DNA of 64,000 bases, from contig NZ_CP054839.1 of assembly GCF_018141105.1 (NCBI RefSeq), forward strand, positions 4,464,001 through 4,528,000. The letters run 5' to 3'. The stretch comes from Saccharopolyspora erythraea (GTDB lineage Bacteria; Actinomycetota; Actinomycetes; Mycobacteriales; Pseudonocardiaceae). The translations under genes were made by a program, and so were the position numbers. Under the pieces are notes generated by a model. The model ran no database searches and was not told the origin of the DNA. It saw only the letters and a program-made list of their open reading frames with translations. Of this stretch, positions 52,098-60,906 are shown piece after piece (the stretch's first letter is position 1; each line of letters begins with the position of its first letter).

Positions 52098-52583
52098 TCA
52101 GACACCCAGCAGCCCGGTGGGCAGCGGCACCCGCAGCAGCACCGCGAACACCACGTGGGTGGCCACCGCGCATCCGGCGCTCATGGCCAGCGCCTGCGGC
52201 CAGCGCCTGCCCTCCAGCCAGGTGGAGATCACCAGCACCAGCAGCCCGAAGGACACGACCATGCCCAGCACCGGCATCAGCAGCACGGCGCCCAGCAGCA
52301 GTGCGAAGACCCGGCGCAGGATGCGCCGGCGCTGCCGGGCGTCACGCCCCTGCTGGTCGGTGCCCTCCGGCTCCTGCGGCGGTGGGGCCGCGCGCAGCCG
52401 TTGCCGCAGCAGCAGCGCCGAGAGCACCGCCAGCAGCCCGCCCGCCGCCAGCGGCAGGAACCCCGGGCCGACCCGGCCGCGGGGCAGCAGGACGCCGTAG
52501 CCCACCGCGCCGACCGCCACGGCCACGCCGAGCACCACCAGACCGCCGTAGAGCACGATCTCCTGTCGTCGCGCCGGATTCAC
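52098..52583 (-). CDS. tctB: Tripartite tricarboxylate transporter small membrane subunit (TctB)
   Basis: 161 residues from GTG 52583; this GTG overlaps the tctC stop by four bases (GTGA). Four hydrophobic segments (about residues 9-31, 42-58, 92-115, 130-152) fit TctB. A charged loop rich in Gln, Arg and Glu (about 62-90) separates the halves. PRGRVGPGFLPLAAGGLLAVLSALLL is the conserved family block. It partners TctA in the membrane. Order tctC-tctB-tctA is standard. Confidence 0.92.
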   Translation of the reverse strand: MNPARRQEIVLYGGLVVLGVAVAVGAVGYGVLLPRGRVGPGFLPLAAGGLLAVLSALLLRQRLRAAPPPQEPEGTDQQGRDARQRRRILRRVFALLLGAVLLMPVLGMVVSFGLLVLVISTWLEGRRWPQALAMSAGCAVATHVVFAVLLRVPLPTGLLGV

Positions 52584-53545
52584 CGCGCCACCACCTCCGC
52601 CACCAGCGCGTCGTTGGCGCGCAGGTACTCGGCGAACTCCACGCCGAACGCCGTTTTCGGTTGCAGGTACTCCGAGTGCACGTACTCGGCGTAGCCGGGT
52701 GACGCGGCGTACTCGCGGGCGGCGGCGATCCAGAACTCCCGCGCCCGCGGGTCCAGACGGCCCGCGGCGATCACTCCGCGGAACTGGGCGAAGGAGACCT
52801 CCACGCCCTGCTCGGCGGCGGTGGGGATCGCGGCCAGCTCCGGGTAGTCGTAGCGGGTGTCGGCGAAGACGCACAGCGCCTTGAGACGGCCCGCCCGCAA
52901 CTGCCCGACGACCTCGCTGGGGTTGAGCGAGGCCAGCTCGACCTGTCCGCCCAGCAGTCCGGCCAGGGTCTCCCCGCCGGACTCGTAGGGCACCTGGTCG
53001 AACCCGGCGCCCTCGCGCCGCCGCATCAGCTCGAAGACGATCGCGTCCGGGCCCGCCGCGCCCGAGATCCCGGCCAGGACCCGTTGCTGCTTGCTGCGCC
53101 GCACCGCCTGGTCGCAGGTGTTCATCGGCGAGTCCTGCCGCGCGACCAGCAGCGTGTAGTCCTCGCCGAGCTTGAACACCGGGGTGAAGTCGCGGTGCGA
53201 GAACGCGACGTCCTGGCTGCGGGGCAGCGAGATCAGCGAGGTCTCGGTGGCCAGCAGGTAGTCCGGTGAGCCCGCCTTGGCCAGGAAGTAGGAGTAGCCG
53301 ACCGCGCCCGCCCCGCCGTCGCGGTTGTCCACAGTGATACGCAGTCCCGGCTCGGCGGCCTCCAGGCCCCGCGCCATGGCCCGCCCGGCGATGTCGCTGC
53401 CGCCGCCGGCGGCGAAGGGCACGACCATCGTCACGTCCCCCGAGGGACGCGGTGCCCCCGCACCGACGACCTGCTCGGTCATCGCGCACCCTGCCAGGGC
53501 GGCCGCGCACGAGACGGCCACGGCCGTCCGCACCAACTCGCGCAT
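52580..53545 (-). CDS. tctC: TctC/Bug-type substrate-binding lipoprotein
   Basis: 321 residues from ATG 53545. The signal peptide ends in a lipobox (AALAGC) with Cys20 as the lipidated residue, so the mature protein is anchored on the outer face of the membrane. The Bug-family core is VTMVVPFAAGGGSDIAGRAMARGLE, ITVDNRDGGAGAVGYSYF, and GGETLAGLLGGQVELASLNPSEVVGQLRAGRLKALCVFAD. It binds the carboxylate and delivers it to TctAB. Bug proteins bind mono- or dicarboxylates such as aspartate, citrate or malate through two water molecules; the ligand here is not predictable. Confidence 0.94.
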   Translation of the reverse strand: MRELVRTAVAVSCAAALAGCAMTEQVVGAGAPRPSGDVTMVVPFAAGGGSDIAGRAMARGLEAAEPGLRITVDNRDGGAGAVGYSYFLAKAGSPDYLLATETSLISLPRSQDVAFSHRDFTPVFKLGEDYTLLVARQDSPMNTCDQAVRRSKQQRVLAGISGAAGPDAIVFELMRRREGAGFDQVPYESGGETLAGLLGGQVELASLNPSEVVGQLRAGRLKALCVFADTRYDYPELAAIPTAAEQGVEVSFAQFRGVIAAGRLDPRAREFWIAAAREYAASPGYAEYVHSEYLQPKTAFGVEFAEYLRANDALVAEVVAR

Positions 53546-53579
53546 AGCTCCTCCTCGAGCCGCCTCGCCGCGGATGTGG

Positions 53580-54779
53580 TCAGTGCCCGATCACGCCGGC
53601 GCGGCGCAACCGGTCGAGGTCCTCGGCACCGAAACCGGCCTCGCCGAGGACCTCGGCGGTGTCGGCACCCAGCACCGGTCCGGCCGCACCGCGCCGGACC
53701 GGGGTGCCGGAGAAGCGCATCGGCGAGCCGATCTGGCGCACCCCGCCGAGGTCGGGATGCGGCGCGTCCCAGAAGAAGTCGCGCTGGTTGAGGTGCTCGT
53801 CGCCGAAGACCTGGTCCATGGTGGCGATCGGCGCGCACGGCACACCGGCCTCCACCAGCACCTTCACCAGCGACTCGGTGCTGCGCGTGCTGGTGGTGGC
53901 TTCGATGGCCGGGATCAGGGTGTCGCGGTGGCGCTGGCGGTCGAAGGCGTTGGTGTAGCGGGGGTCCTCCAGCAGCTCGTCCAGTCCCAGCGCGTGGCAG
54001 AACGCCGGCCAGGTCTTGGGCGTGGTGGCCCCGATGGTGACCCAGCCGTCGCTGCTGCGCACCGCCTGGTACGGCGCGGTGGTCTGGTGCGCCGAGCCCA
54101 GCGGGGCGCCGACCTCGCCGGTGGCGAAGTAGGTCCCGGCCTCCCACACCGCGAAGGACACGCCGGACTCCAGCAGGTTGACGTCGATGTGCTGGCCCTG
54201 ACCGGTGTGCTCGCGCGCCCGCAGTGCGGCGACCGCCGCCATCGCCCCGTACAGCGCGCACACCAGGTCGCACATCGGCACCCCGACCTTGGTCGGCGTG
54301 CCGTCGGGGGTGCCGGTGATGCTCATCAGCCCCGACCTGGCCTGCGCCATGATGTCCAGGCCCGGTTGGGCGGCCAGCGGACCGTCCTGGCCCCATCCCG
54401 ACGCCGAGACGTAGACCAGCCCCGGGTTGATCTCCCGAGCCTCGGGATAGCCGAAGCCCAGACGCGTCAGCGCCCCCGGGCGCAGGTTCTCCACCAGCAC
54501 GTCGGCCTCGGCCAGCAGCCGCCGCAGCACGTCCTTGCCCTGCTCGGTTTTGAGGTCCACCGCCACCGAGCGCTTGTTGCGGTTGAGCCGGGCGAACGGG
54601 GAGGAGTGCCCGTCGAGGAACGGGCCGGTCTGGCGCACCGGGTCACCGCCCTCGGGGTTCTCGATCTTGACGACGTCGGCGCCGAGATCGGCCAGCTGCA
54701 TCGTGGCGAAGGGGGCGGCCATGAACGCGCCGATCTCCAGCACGCGCACGCCGTGCAGTGGGGCAGAAGGACTGGTCAT
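53580..54779 (-). CDS. CaiB/BaiF-family CoA-transferase
   Basis: 399 residues from ATG 54779. Class III CoA-transferase blocks: VRVLEIGAFMAAPFATMQLADLGADVVKIENPEGGDPVR, NRNKRSVAVDLK, ADVLVENLRPGAL and PGLDIMAQARSGLMSITG with the catalytic Asp141. It would move CoA from a donor (for example succinyl-CoA) to a carboxylate by a covalent aspartyl-CoA intermediate. First gene of the minus-strand operon with tctCBA and crotonase, so it probably activates the imported acid. It diverges from a GntR gene with an inverted repeat in the gap. Confidence 0.93.
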   Translation of the reverse strand: MTSPSAPLHGVRVLEIGAFMAAPFATMQLADLGADVVKIENPEGGDPVRQTGPFLDGHSSPFARLNRNKRSVAVDLKTEQGKDVLRRLLAEADVLVENLRPGALTRLGFGYPEAREINPGLVYVSASGWGQDGPLAAQPGLDIMAQARSGLMSITGTPDGTPTKVGVPMCDLVCALYGAMAAVAALRAREHTGQGQHIDVNLLESGVSFAVWEAGTYFATGEVGAPLGSAHQTTAPYQAVRSSDGWVTIGATTPKTWPAFCHALGLDELLEDPRYTNAFDRQRHRDTLIPAIEATTSTRSTESLVKVLVEAGVPCAPIATMDQVFGDEHLNQRDFFWDAPHPDLGGVRQIGSPMRFSGTPVRRGAAGPVLGADTAEVLGEAGFGAEDLDRLRRAGVIGH

Positions 54780-54836
54780 GCGCCGCTCCGTGGACGAAGG
54801 GGGAACATCCGGTGCTGCGACGTGATCGGGATCACT

Positions 54837-54856
54837 GACTTTTGTCTACAGCAGTC
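54837..54856. promoter_or_regulatory. Candidate FCD-GntR operator in the divergent gap
   Basis: GAC-TTT-TGT-CT-ACA-GCA-GTC (54837-54856) has symmetric TGT/ACA inner and GAC/GTC outer arms. It lies in the 189-base gap between the CoA-transferase and GntR genes and resembles the TTGT-N2-ACAA type sites of FCD-GntR proteins. Confidence 0.45.
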
Positions 54857-54968
54857 AGGCGAACGTGAACAGCTTTTCTGCCAAGGTTGCTCCAGGCGGA
54901 GCACCGTGGGGTGCGGCGCGATCCGCCGGAAACCGCCGCGGTGAACGCGAGCGGGAGAGGACACTGCG

Positions 54969-55736
54969 ATGGTGAGCGGATCTTCGGACGACAGCACCGC
55001 AAGCGGCGTGCGCGCCCCCAGCATCGTCGGCCCGCCGAGCCTGGTGGATCTGGCCGCGGCCACCCTGCGCCGCATGATCGTCGGCGGCGAGCTGCTCTGC
55101 GGTCAGCGGATCGTGGAGAACCGCCTCACCCGCGAGCTGGGTATCAGCCGGCCGCCGCTGCGGGAGGCGTTGCGGACGCTGGAGCGCGAAGGTCTCGTGC
55201 GCCAGGTCCCCCGCAAGGGCGTCATCGTCACGCCGCTGACGCTGCACGACATCTACGAGATCTTCACGCTGCGCGCGGAGTTCGAGCGGCTGGCGGTGCG
55301 TCTGGGAGTGCCGGTGCGCGACCAGGCCAGGCTGCGGCGGTGCAGCGAGGCGCTACGCGCGATGGGCGAGGCCGCCGACGCCGGCGACGAACCCCGCTAC
55401 GCCGAGTGCGCCTTCGAGTTCCACGTCTCCATCGTCGGGCTCTCCGGCCACCGGCGGCTGGAGGACGCCTACCGGTCGCTGCAGCTGCAGATGATGCTGG
55501 CCATGGCGCTCAACCGGCGGGCCCGCCAGCCCACCGAGACCCTGAGCGAGGACATCGCCCGCCACCGGCAGCTGCTGGAGGCGGTGGACACCGGGGATCC
55601 GGATACGGTGCTGCGGGAACTGGGCAGCCACGGCGACCGCAGCTTCCTGGAGGGCATCGAGTCCGAAGTGGAAGGCCACACCGAGGTGGCGCTGCGGTGG
55701 CTGCGGCAGCAACGCGAGAACCAGGAGACACGATGA
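54969..55736 (+). CDS. GntR-family regulator, FCD subfamily, of the Tct locus
   Basis: 255 residues from ATG 54969. The winged helix is LAAATLRRMIVGGELLCGQRIVENRLTRELGISRPPLREALRTLEREGLVRQVPRKGVIVTPL. The FCD domain begins at DIYEIFTLRAEFERLAVRLG and continues with AECAFEFHVSIVGLSGHRRLEDAY and DIARHRQLLEAVDTGDPD. His and Asp residues at the FCD metal positions are present. It is divergent from the CoA-transferase-tctCBA operon and overlaps the next gene by four bases, so it probably controls both. Confidence 0.93.
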   Translation: MVSGSSDDSTASGVRAPSIVGPPSLVDLAAATLRRMIVGGELLCGQRIVENRLTRELGISRPPLREALRTLEREGLVRQVPRKGVIVTPLTLHDIYEIFTLRAEFERLAVRLGVPVRDQARLRRCSEALRAMGEAADAGDEPRYAECAFEFHVSIVGLSGHRRLEDAYRSLQLQMMLAMALNRRARQPTETLSEDIARHRQLLEAVDTGDPDTVLRELGSHGDRSFLEGIESEVEGHTEVALRWLRQQRENQETR

Positions 55737-56263
55737 CCCAGCAGATCTTCACCCTGGCCATCGACGGGCACGAGCCCGAGATCGACCCCGGCGCCTGGAC
55801 CGCTCCGGGCGCCAGCCTCATCGGGCGCGTCCGGCTCGCCGCCGGAGCCAGCGTCTGGTACTCCACCGTGCTGCGCGGCGACACCGAGTGGATCACCATC
55901 GGCGCCGACACCAACATCCAGGACGGCTGCGTCGTGCACGCCGACCCGGGCTTTCCCACCACCGTGGGCAGCGGCGTCACCGTGGGCCACCGGGCGGTGC
56001 TGCACGGCTGCACCGTCGGCGACCACGCGCTGATCGGGATGGGCGCGGTGCTGCTCAACGGCTCCAAGGTCGGCGAGGGGTCGCTGGTGGCCGCCGGGAC
56101 CGTGCTGCTGGAAGGCACCGAGGTCCCGCCGGGAACCCTGGTGGCGGGCACCCCGGGCAAGGTGCGCCGCGAGCTCACCGACGACGAACGCGCCGGGCTG
56201 CGCATCTCGGCCCAGCAGTACGTCCAGAACGCGACCCGCCACCGCGACGCCCTCGGCGGGTAA
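55733..56263 (+). CDS. Gamma-carbonic-anhydrase-like left-handed beta-helix protein
   Basis: 176 residues from ATG 55733, overlapping the GntR stop by four bases (ATGA). Hexapeptide repeats make a left-handed beta-helix: VWYSTVLRGDTEWITIGADTNIQDGCVVH, then VGHRAVLHGCTVGDHALIGMGAVLLNGS. The zinc-binding His residues of the gamma class are at His69, His86 and His91 (VVHAD, VGHRAVLHG). The C terminus is a helix (EERAGLRISAQQY-like). The PaaY/CaiE group of the family acts as thioesterase or accessory protein in CoA pathways, which would suit the CoA-transferase locus; CO2 hydration is the other option. Confidence 0.92.
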   Translation: MTQQIFTLAIDGHEPEIDPGAWTAPGASLIGRVRLAAGASVWYSTVLRGDTEWITIGADTNIQDGCVVHADPGFPTTVGSGVTVGHRAVLHGCTVGDHALIGMGAVLLNGSKVGEGSLVAAGTVLLEGTEVPPGTLVAGTPGKVRRELTDDERAGLRISAQQYVQNATRHRDALGG

Positions 56264-56312
56264 TACCCGATCGGGGCCCGCCTGTCACCCACACGTGGCG
56301 GCCCGAAACACG

Positions 56313-56349
56313 ACAGTGCCGTGACCACGAGACGTGGCCACGGCACTGT
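56313..56349 (+). terminator. Long hairpin after the gamma-carbonic-anhydrase-like gene
   Basis: ACAGTGCCGTG (56313-56323) pairs with CACGGCACTGT (56339-56349), and within it CCACG pairs with CGTGG around AGA; one mismatch in a 17-step stem. It lies 50 bases after the stop at 56263. Confidence 0.7.
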
Positions 56350-56854
56350 GCACGTGACAGCCCTTCCGCTCGGGGAAGGGAGCTTTCCGAGGCGAACCCC
56401 GTTGTGGGACCACGGCGTTGGCGGCGCGGAATCCCCGCGCCGCGACCCGACGGTTGACCACGCTCAGCACGCCTCCGCGAGGGGATCGCCCGGTCGGGAG
56501 GCGCTGAGTGAGCAGGGCCTGTGTTTCAGCCCTGCGCGCGGCTCTGGGTGGCAGCGGATCCCGGGTGCCGCATCACCATGCGGGCCCGTCCCATCTCACG
56601 TGCCATGCTTCCCAGCCAACGAACCAGACCTGCCATTGCGGCGCCCTCCACTTGCGTCATATTGGTCCAATTCGAGATCCACCGTCCGCCTTAAGGGGTC
56701 TTGGTCCCATGACCGCTGGCCCCGCCGGTGTTGAAGGGTCTCACTCGCATCATCGCCACTGGTAGGCGCTGTATTTCAACCCAAAGATAACGAAAAGATA
56801 ACGGAAGATCGGAAGTGGTTGCTTCTCTGAAACAGTGCGCTGAACGCAGCAGAA
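56350..56854. other. About 500 bases without a recognisable gene
   Basis: No protein-like frame is seen on either strand. The end of the stretch is less GC-rich and contains the tandem direct repeat AAAGATAACG (56783-56792 and 56795-56804). A ncRNA cannot be excluded. Confidence 0.35.
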
Positions 56855-56887
56855 GGCGGGGCGCGCCGGTTGAATGCGCGCCCCGCC
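56855..56887 (-). terminator. Hairpin downstream of the Cys-rich protein gene
   Basis: GGCGGGGCGCGC (56855-56866) pairs perfectly with GCGCGCCCCGCC (56876-56887) over a 9-base loop; TTCTGC follows on the minus strand. It lies about 110 bases beyond the minus-strand stop at 56996. Confidence 0.55.
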
Positions 56888-56995
56888 GAACAGCCCTGCG
56901 TCTGACTCTGATCAGACCAATGTGTGACGTAGATCGTCCTTGGATCGAAACATCCCCGGAACTGCGGTGCGATCAGTCCGGGGACGCCACCGCCG

Positions 56996-57256
56996 TCAGC
57001 CCGGGTGCGCGCCGACGGTGTCGCGCAGCTCCCCGGCCATCGACATGTCCGACTGCCGCGCGCAGTGCGCGCAGCAGAAGAAGCGGCCGCTGGCCTCCAC
57101 CCCGTGCCCGAGGATGCGGCACCCGCAGTGCTCGCACTGCGGCGCCAGGCGCTGCGCGGCGCACTCGAAGCTGTCGAAGGTGTGCACCCCGCCGCCAACG
57201 GTGTGAATCTCGAAGGTCATCCAGTAGTCGTTGCCGCAGACTTCGCACGTGCCCAT
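56996..57256 (-). CDS. Small Cys-rich zinc-binding protein (prokaryotic-metallothionein-like)
   Basis: 86 residues from ATG 57256 (MGTCEVCGNDYWMTFEIHTV). Nine Cys are arranged as CEVC, a single Cys in SFECAAQRL, CEHCGC, and CCAHC; His residues lie at H18, H25, H43 and H51. The block GHGVEASGRFFCCAHCA resembles the GLYYCCEACA motif of bacterial SmtA-type metallothioneins, so Zn binding is likely. This small gene type is common in actinobacteria; storage of zinc or a structural zinc-ribbon role are both possible. It diverges from the alpha-mannosidase gene. Confidence 0.85.
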   Translation of the reverse strand: MGTCEVCGNDYWMTFEIHTVGGGVHTFDSFECAAQRLAPQCEHCGCRILGHGVEASGRFFCCAHCARQSDMSMAGELRDTVGAHPG

Positions 57257-57397
57257 CGTCGACCTCCCTGCGAGTTTCGCCGGAGAACCAAGCATGCGGT
57301 GGGGTGCATGCCCCGGCAACCGCACCGGCGGCGGGAGTTGATCGCCACGGCCCCGCCTGGCAGCGTGCGAGCTCTCAGCGCGACCACGGGAGTGCCC

Positions 57398-60300
57398 ATG
57401 CACGACGATCGCAGCATTGTCGAAAAGCGACTGGAACGCGTGCTCGCCGAACGCCTGCGGCCGGCCCAGCACACCGCGAGCACGCCGTGCGAGGTCGCGG
57501 TGTGGCACGTGCCGGGCGAACCGGTGCCGGTGCAGGAAGCGCTGGCCGCCGACTACGAGCCCGCCGCGGTCGGCGACCGGTGGGGCCCGGCCTGGGGCAC
57601 CAGCTGGTTCCGCATCAGCGCCACCGTCCCCGAGCAGTGGGCGGGGCTGGCCGTGGAGGCCGTGGTCGACCTGGGTTTCGACGACGACCGCGCCGGGTTC
57701 CAGTCCGAGGGACTCGTCCACCTGCCGGACGGCACACCGGTGAAAGGGCTCAACCCGCGCAACACCTTCATCCCCGTGGGCCCCGACGCCGCCGGGCAGT
57801 CGCGCACCTGGTTCGTCGAGGCCGCCGCCAACCCGCTGATCCTGGGGCCCGACGGGTTCCGGCCCACCCCCCTGGGTGACCCGGCCACCGCCGGACCCGA
57901 CCCGCTGTACCGGCTGGAGCGCGCCGATCTCGCGGTGCTGGACGAGACGGTGTGGAACCTGGTGCAGGACACCGAGGTCCTCGACCAGCTCATGCGCGAG
58001 CTGCCCGCCGACAGCCCCCGCCGCCACGAGATCCTGCGCGCCCTGGAACGCATGCTCGACGCCCTGGACTTGCACGACGTGTCCGGCAGCGCCGCGGCGG
58101 CCCGCTCCCAGCTCGCCGAGGTGCTGGCGCGCCCGGCGCACGCCAGTGCCCACGTGCTGTCGGCGGTCGGCCACGCCCACATCGACTCGGCGTGGCTGTG
58201 GCCGCTGCGGGAGACGGTGCGCAAGGTCGCCCGCACCGTCGCCAATGTCACCGCCCTGATGCCCGAGCACCCCGAGTTCCGCTTCGCGATGTCGCAGGCC
58301 CAGCAGCTGGACTGGGTCAAGCGCCACCACCCCGCACTGTTCGAGCGGGTCCGCGAGCACGTGCGCGGCGGCCAGTTCGTGCCGGTCGGCGGGATGTGGG
58401 TGGAGTCCGACACCAACATGCCCGGCTCGGAGGCGATGGCCCGGCAGTTCGTCCACGGCAAGCGGTTCTACCTCGAGGAGTTCGGCATCGACACCCAGGA
58501 GGTGTGGCTGCCCGACTCCTTCGGCTACAGCGCCGCCCTGCCGCAGCTGGTGGCGGCCTCGGGGTCGCGGTGGTTCCTGACCCAGAAGATCTCCTGGAGC
58601 CGGACCAACAAGTTCCCGCACCACACCTTCTGGTGGGAGGGCATCGACGGCACCCGGGTGTTCACCCACTTCCCGCCGGTGGACACCTACAACTCCGAGC
58701 TGTCCGGGGGCGAGCTGGCCCACGCGGTGCGCAACTTCGCCGAGCACGGCTACGCCACCCGCTCGCTGGTGCCCTTCGGCCACGGCGACGGCGGCGGCGG
58801 GCCCACCCGGGAGATGCTGGCGCGCGCCTACCGCACCGCCGACCTGGAGGGCTCGCCGAAGGTCCGCCTGGATTCCCCGCGGGAGTTCTTCGAGGCCGCC
58901 CACGCCGACCACCTCGCGCCCGCGGTGTGGTCGGGCGAGCTGTACCTGGAGTTCCACCGCGGCACCTACACCTCCCAGGCGCGCACCAAGCAAGGCAACC
59001 GGCGCAGCGAGCACCTGCTGCGGGAGGCCGAGCTGTGGTGCGCCACCGCCGCGGTGGCCGCCGGCCACGACTACCCCTACGACGAGCTGGACGGGCTGTG
59101 GAAGACGGTGCTGCTGCACCAGTTCCACGACATCCTGCCGGGCTCGTCGATCGCCTGGGTGCACCGCGAGGCCGAGGCGGCCTACCGGCAGGTGGCGGTG
59201 GAGCTGGAGGAGATCATCGGCGCCGCGCAGCGCGCGCTGGCCGGTCCCGCAGGGGCACAGCAGGTCACCTTCAACGCCGCCCCGCACGCCCGCAACAGCG
59301 TGCCGGGCATGGCCGCCGGACCCGCGCAGGAAGGTGCTGCCCCGACCGTGACGCGCCAGCCCGACGGCACGATCCTGCTCGACAACGGCCTCGTGCACGC
59401 CAGCATCGACCACCGCGGCCTGCTGACCTCGGTGCACGACAGCACCGCCGAACGCGAGGCGCTGGCACCGGGGGCGGCGGGCAACCTGCTGCAACTGCAC
59501 GCCGACCACCCCAACGAGTGGGACGCCTGGGACATCGACGAGTTCTACCGCCACCAGGTCCGCGACCTCACCGAGTTCGACACCATCGACCTCGACGACA
59601 CCGGCGTGGTCATCCGCCGCAGCTTCGGAGGCTCCACGATCACCCAGCGGATCAGCCTGGCCGCCGGAGTGCGGCGGGTCGACGTCGACACCGAGGTCGA
59701 CTGGCACGAGTCGGAGAAGCTGCTCAAGGTCGCCTTCCCGCTGGACGTGCACGCCGACCGGTCGGCGTCGGAGATCCAGTTCGGCCACGTCCACCGCCCC
59801 ACCCACACCAACACCTCCTGGGACGCGGCGAAGTTCGAGATCTGCGCCCACCGCTGGATCCACGTCGGCGAGCCCGGCTACGGCCACGCGGTGACCAACG
59901 ACTCCACCTACGGCCACGACGTCACCCGCGACACCCGGCCCGACGGGGGCACGACCACCACGGTCCGGCTGTCGCTGCTGCGTGCGCCGCGGTTCCCCGA
60001 CCCCGACACCGACCACGGCGTGCACCGCCTGCACTACAGCCTCGTCGTCGGCGCCGATATCGCCGACGCGGTGCGCGAGGGCTACCGCCGCAACCTGCCC
60101 GAGCGGACCGTGCCCGGCACCCGCACCGTGGAGCCCCTGGTGGAGGTCGACGACGATGCGGTGGTGGTGGAATCGGTCAAGCTGGCCGACGACCGCAGCG
60201 GTGATGTGGTGGTCCGCCTCTACGAGTCGCGGGGAGGCCGGGCCAGGGCGCGGCTGTCGACGACGTTCGCCGCGGACTCGGTGACCCGCACCGACCTGCT

Positions 60301-60403
60301 GGAACGTCCGGTGGCCGAACCGTCGGGCGCCACCGACGCGCTGGAGCTGCGGCTGCGGCCGTTCGAGATCGTGACGCTGCGGTTCACCAGGCGGGATCGG
60401 TGA
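57398..60403 (+). CDS. GH38 alpha-mannosidase
   Basis: 1001 residues from ATG 57398 (MHDDRSIVEKRLERVLAERL). The GH38 catalytic domain holds the zinc ligands in GHAHIDSAWLWPLRET (His, Asp), the nucleophile near residue 373 in VWLPDSFGYSAALPQL, and HQFHDILPGSSIAWVH (His). KISWSRTNKFPHHTFWWEGIDGTRVFTHFPP and PFGHGDGGGGPT are the other strong family blocks. The C-terminal beta domains follow. It is the cytoplasmic class II type like mycobacterial Rv0648, which hydrolyses alpha-mannosides, possibly in turnover of mannosylated glycans. It is monocistronic; its 3' end overlaps the next gene by 20 bases. Confidence 0.94.
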   Translation: MHDDRSIVEKRLERVLAERLRPAQHTASTPCEVAVWHVPGEPVPVQEALAADYEPAAVGDRWGPAWGTSWFRISATVPEQWAGLAVEAVVDLGFDDDRAGFQSEGLVHLPDGTPVKGLNPRNTFIPVGPDAAGQSRTWFVEAAANPLILGPDGFRPTPLGDPATAGPDPLYRLERADLAVLDETVWNLVQDTEVLDQLMRELPADSPRRHEILRALERMLDALDLHDVSGSAAAARSQLAEVLARPAHASAHVLSAVGHAHIDSAWLWPLRETVRKVARTVANVTALMPEHPEFRFAMSQAQQLDWVKRHHPALFERVREHVRGGQFVPVGGMWVESDTNMPGSEAMARQFVHGKRFYLEEFGIDTQEVWLPDSFGYSAALPQLVAASGSRWFLTQKISWSRTNKFPHHTFWWEGIDGTRVFTHFPPVDTYNSELSGGELAHAVRNFAEHGYATRSLVPFGHGDGGGGPTREMLARAYRTADLEGSPKVRLDSPREFFEAAHADHLAPAVWSGELYLEFHRGTYTSQARTKQGNRRSEHLLREAELWCATAAVAAGHDYPYDELDGLWKTVLLHQFHDILPGSSIAWVHREAEAAYRQVAVELEEIIGAAQRALAGPAGAQQVTFNAAPHARNSVPGMAAGPAQEGAAPTVTRQPDGTILLDNGLVHASIDHRGLLTSVHDSTAEREALAPGAAGNLLQLHADHPNEWDAWDIDEFYRHQVRDLTEFDTIDLDDTGVVIRRSFGGSTITQRISLAAGVRRVDVDTEVDWHESEKLLKVAFPLDVHADRSASEIQFGHVHRPTHTNTSWDAAKFEICAHRWIHVGEPGYGHAVTNDSTYGHDVTRDTRPDGGTTTTVRLSLLRAPRFPDPDTDHGVHRLHYSLVVGADIADAVREGYRRNLPERTVPGTRTVEPLVEVDDDAVVVESVKLADDRSGDVVVRLYESRGGRARARLSTTFAADSVTRTDLLERPVAEPSGATDALELRLRPFEIVTLRFTRRDR

Positions 60404-60788
60404 CGACGACGACCTGGATCAGCGGCCCCTCGTCCTCGGTGACGCGCAGGAGGTAGCGGTAGGCCTCGCGCTGGCGGGTGGTGCCCTCGGCGTCGAGGTA
60501 GGACCACACGACGTCGACGGTCACCAGCTGCCCGGTCAGCGGCCAGTGCCCGCGCACCGACGGCTGGGCGGTGACCAGGCCGCGGGCGCGGTGCTGTTCG
60601 GCGTGGCCGTCGAAGTAGGCCTCGATCTCCTCGGCCGCCGAGATGGCCACGCTGCCGGCGTCGGAGAGCACCAGCGCCGGGACCCGGTAGCAGCCGGCGA
60701 TGGTCGCCGCGTCGCCGTCGCTGAGCGCCTGGCCGTAGTCGGCGAAGAAGTCGGTGAGCATGTCCAGATCGATCCGAACCGCACTCAT
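60384..60788 (-). CDS. NTF2-like/SnoaL-type protein
   Basis: 134 residues from ATG 60788 (MSAVRIDLDMLTDFFADYGQAL). The N-terminal helical part FFADYGQALSDGDAATIAGCYRVPALVLSDAG and the central EEIEAYFDGHAEQHRARGL lead into a curved sheet, VTVDVVWSYLDAEG. The fold is that of NTF2-like ketosteroid isomerases and SnoaL proteins. No active-site Asp/His set is certain. It converges with the GH38 gene (20-base overlap) and diverges from an MDR gene. Confidence 0.82.
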   Translation of the reverse strand: MSAVRIDLDMLTDFFADYGQALSDGDAATIAGCYRVPALVLSDAGSVAISAAEEIEAYFDGHAEQHRARGLVTAQPSVRGHWPLTGQLVTVDVVWSYLDAEGTTRQREAYRYLLRVTEDEGPLIQVVVVTDPAW

Positions 60789-60906
60789 GCCCGCACGGTA
60801 ACCGCCCGGATCGGCCACCGCTCGCGCAGATTCCGGGCTTGATCTCCAGTGCGCTGGAAGTCCTACCGTCGGCCGGAGGCGGCAGGCGGTCGTGGAGGCG
60901 ATGAAC

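Noticed and set aside
56996-60034. A 1012-residue minus-strand open frame opposite the GH38 gene
   Set aside because: It is the codon-position shadow of the plus-strand mannosidase gene; its composition (Val/Gly/His/Arg-rich, no motifs) is artefactual. Only the last 86 residues, the Cys-rich protein, are real.
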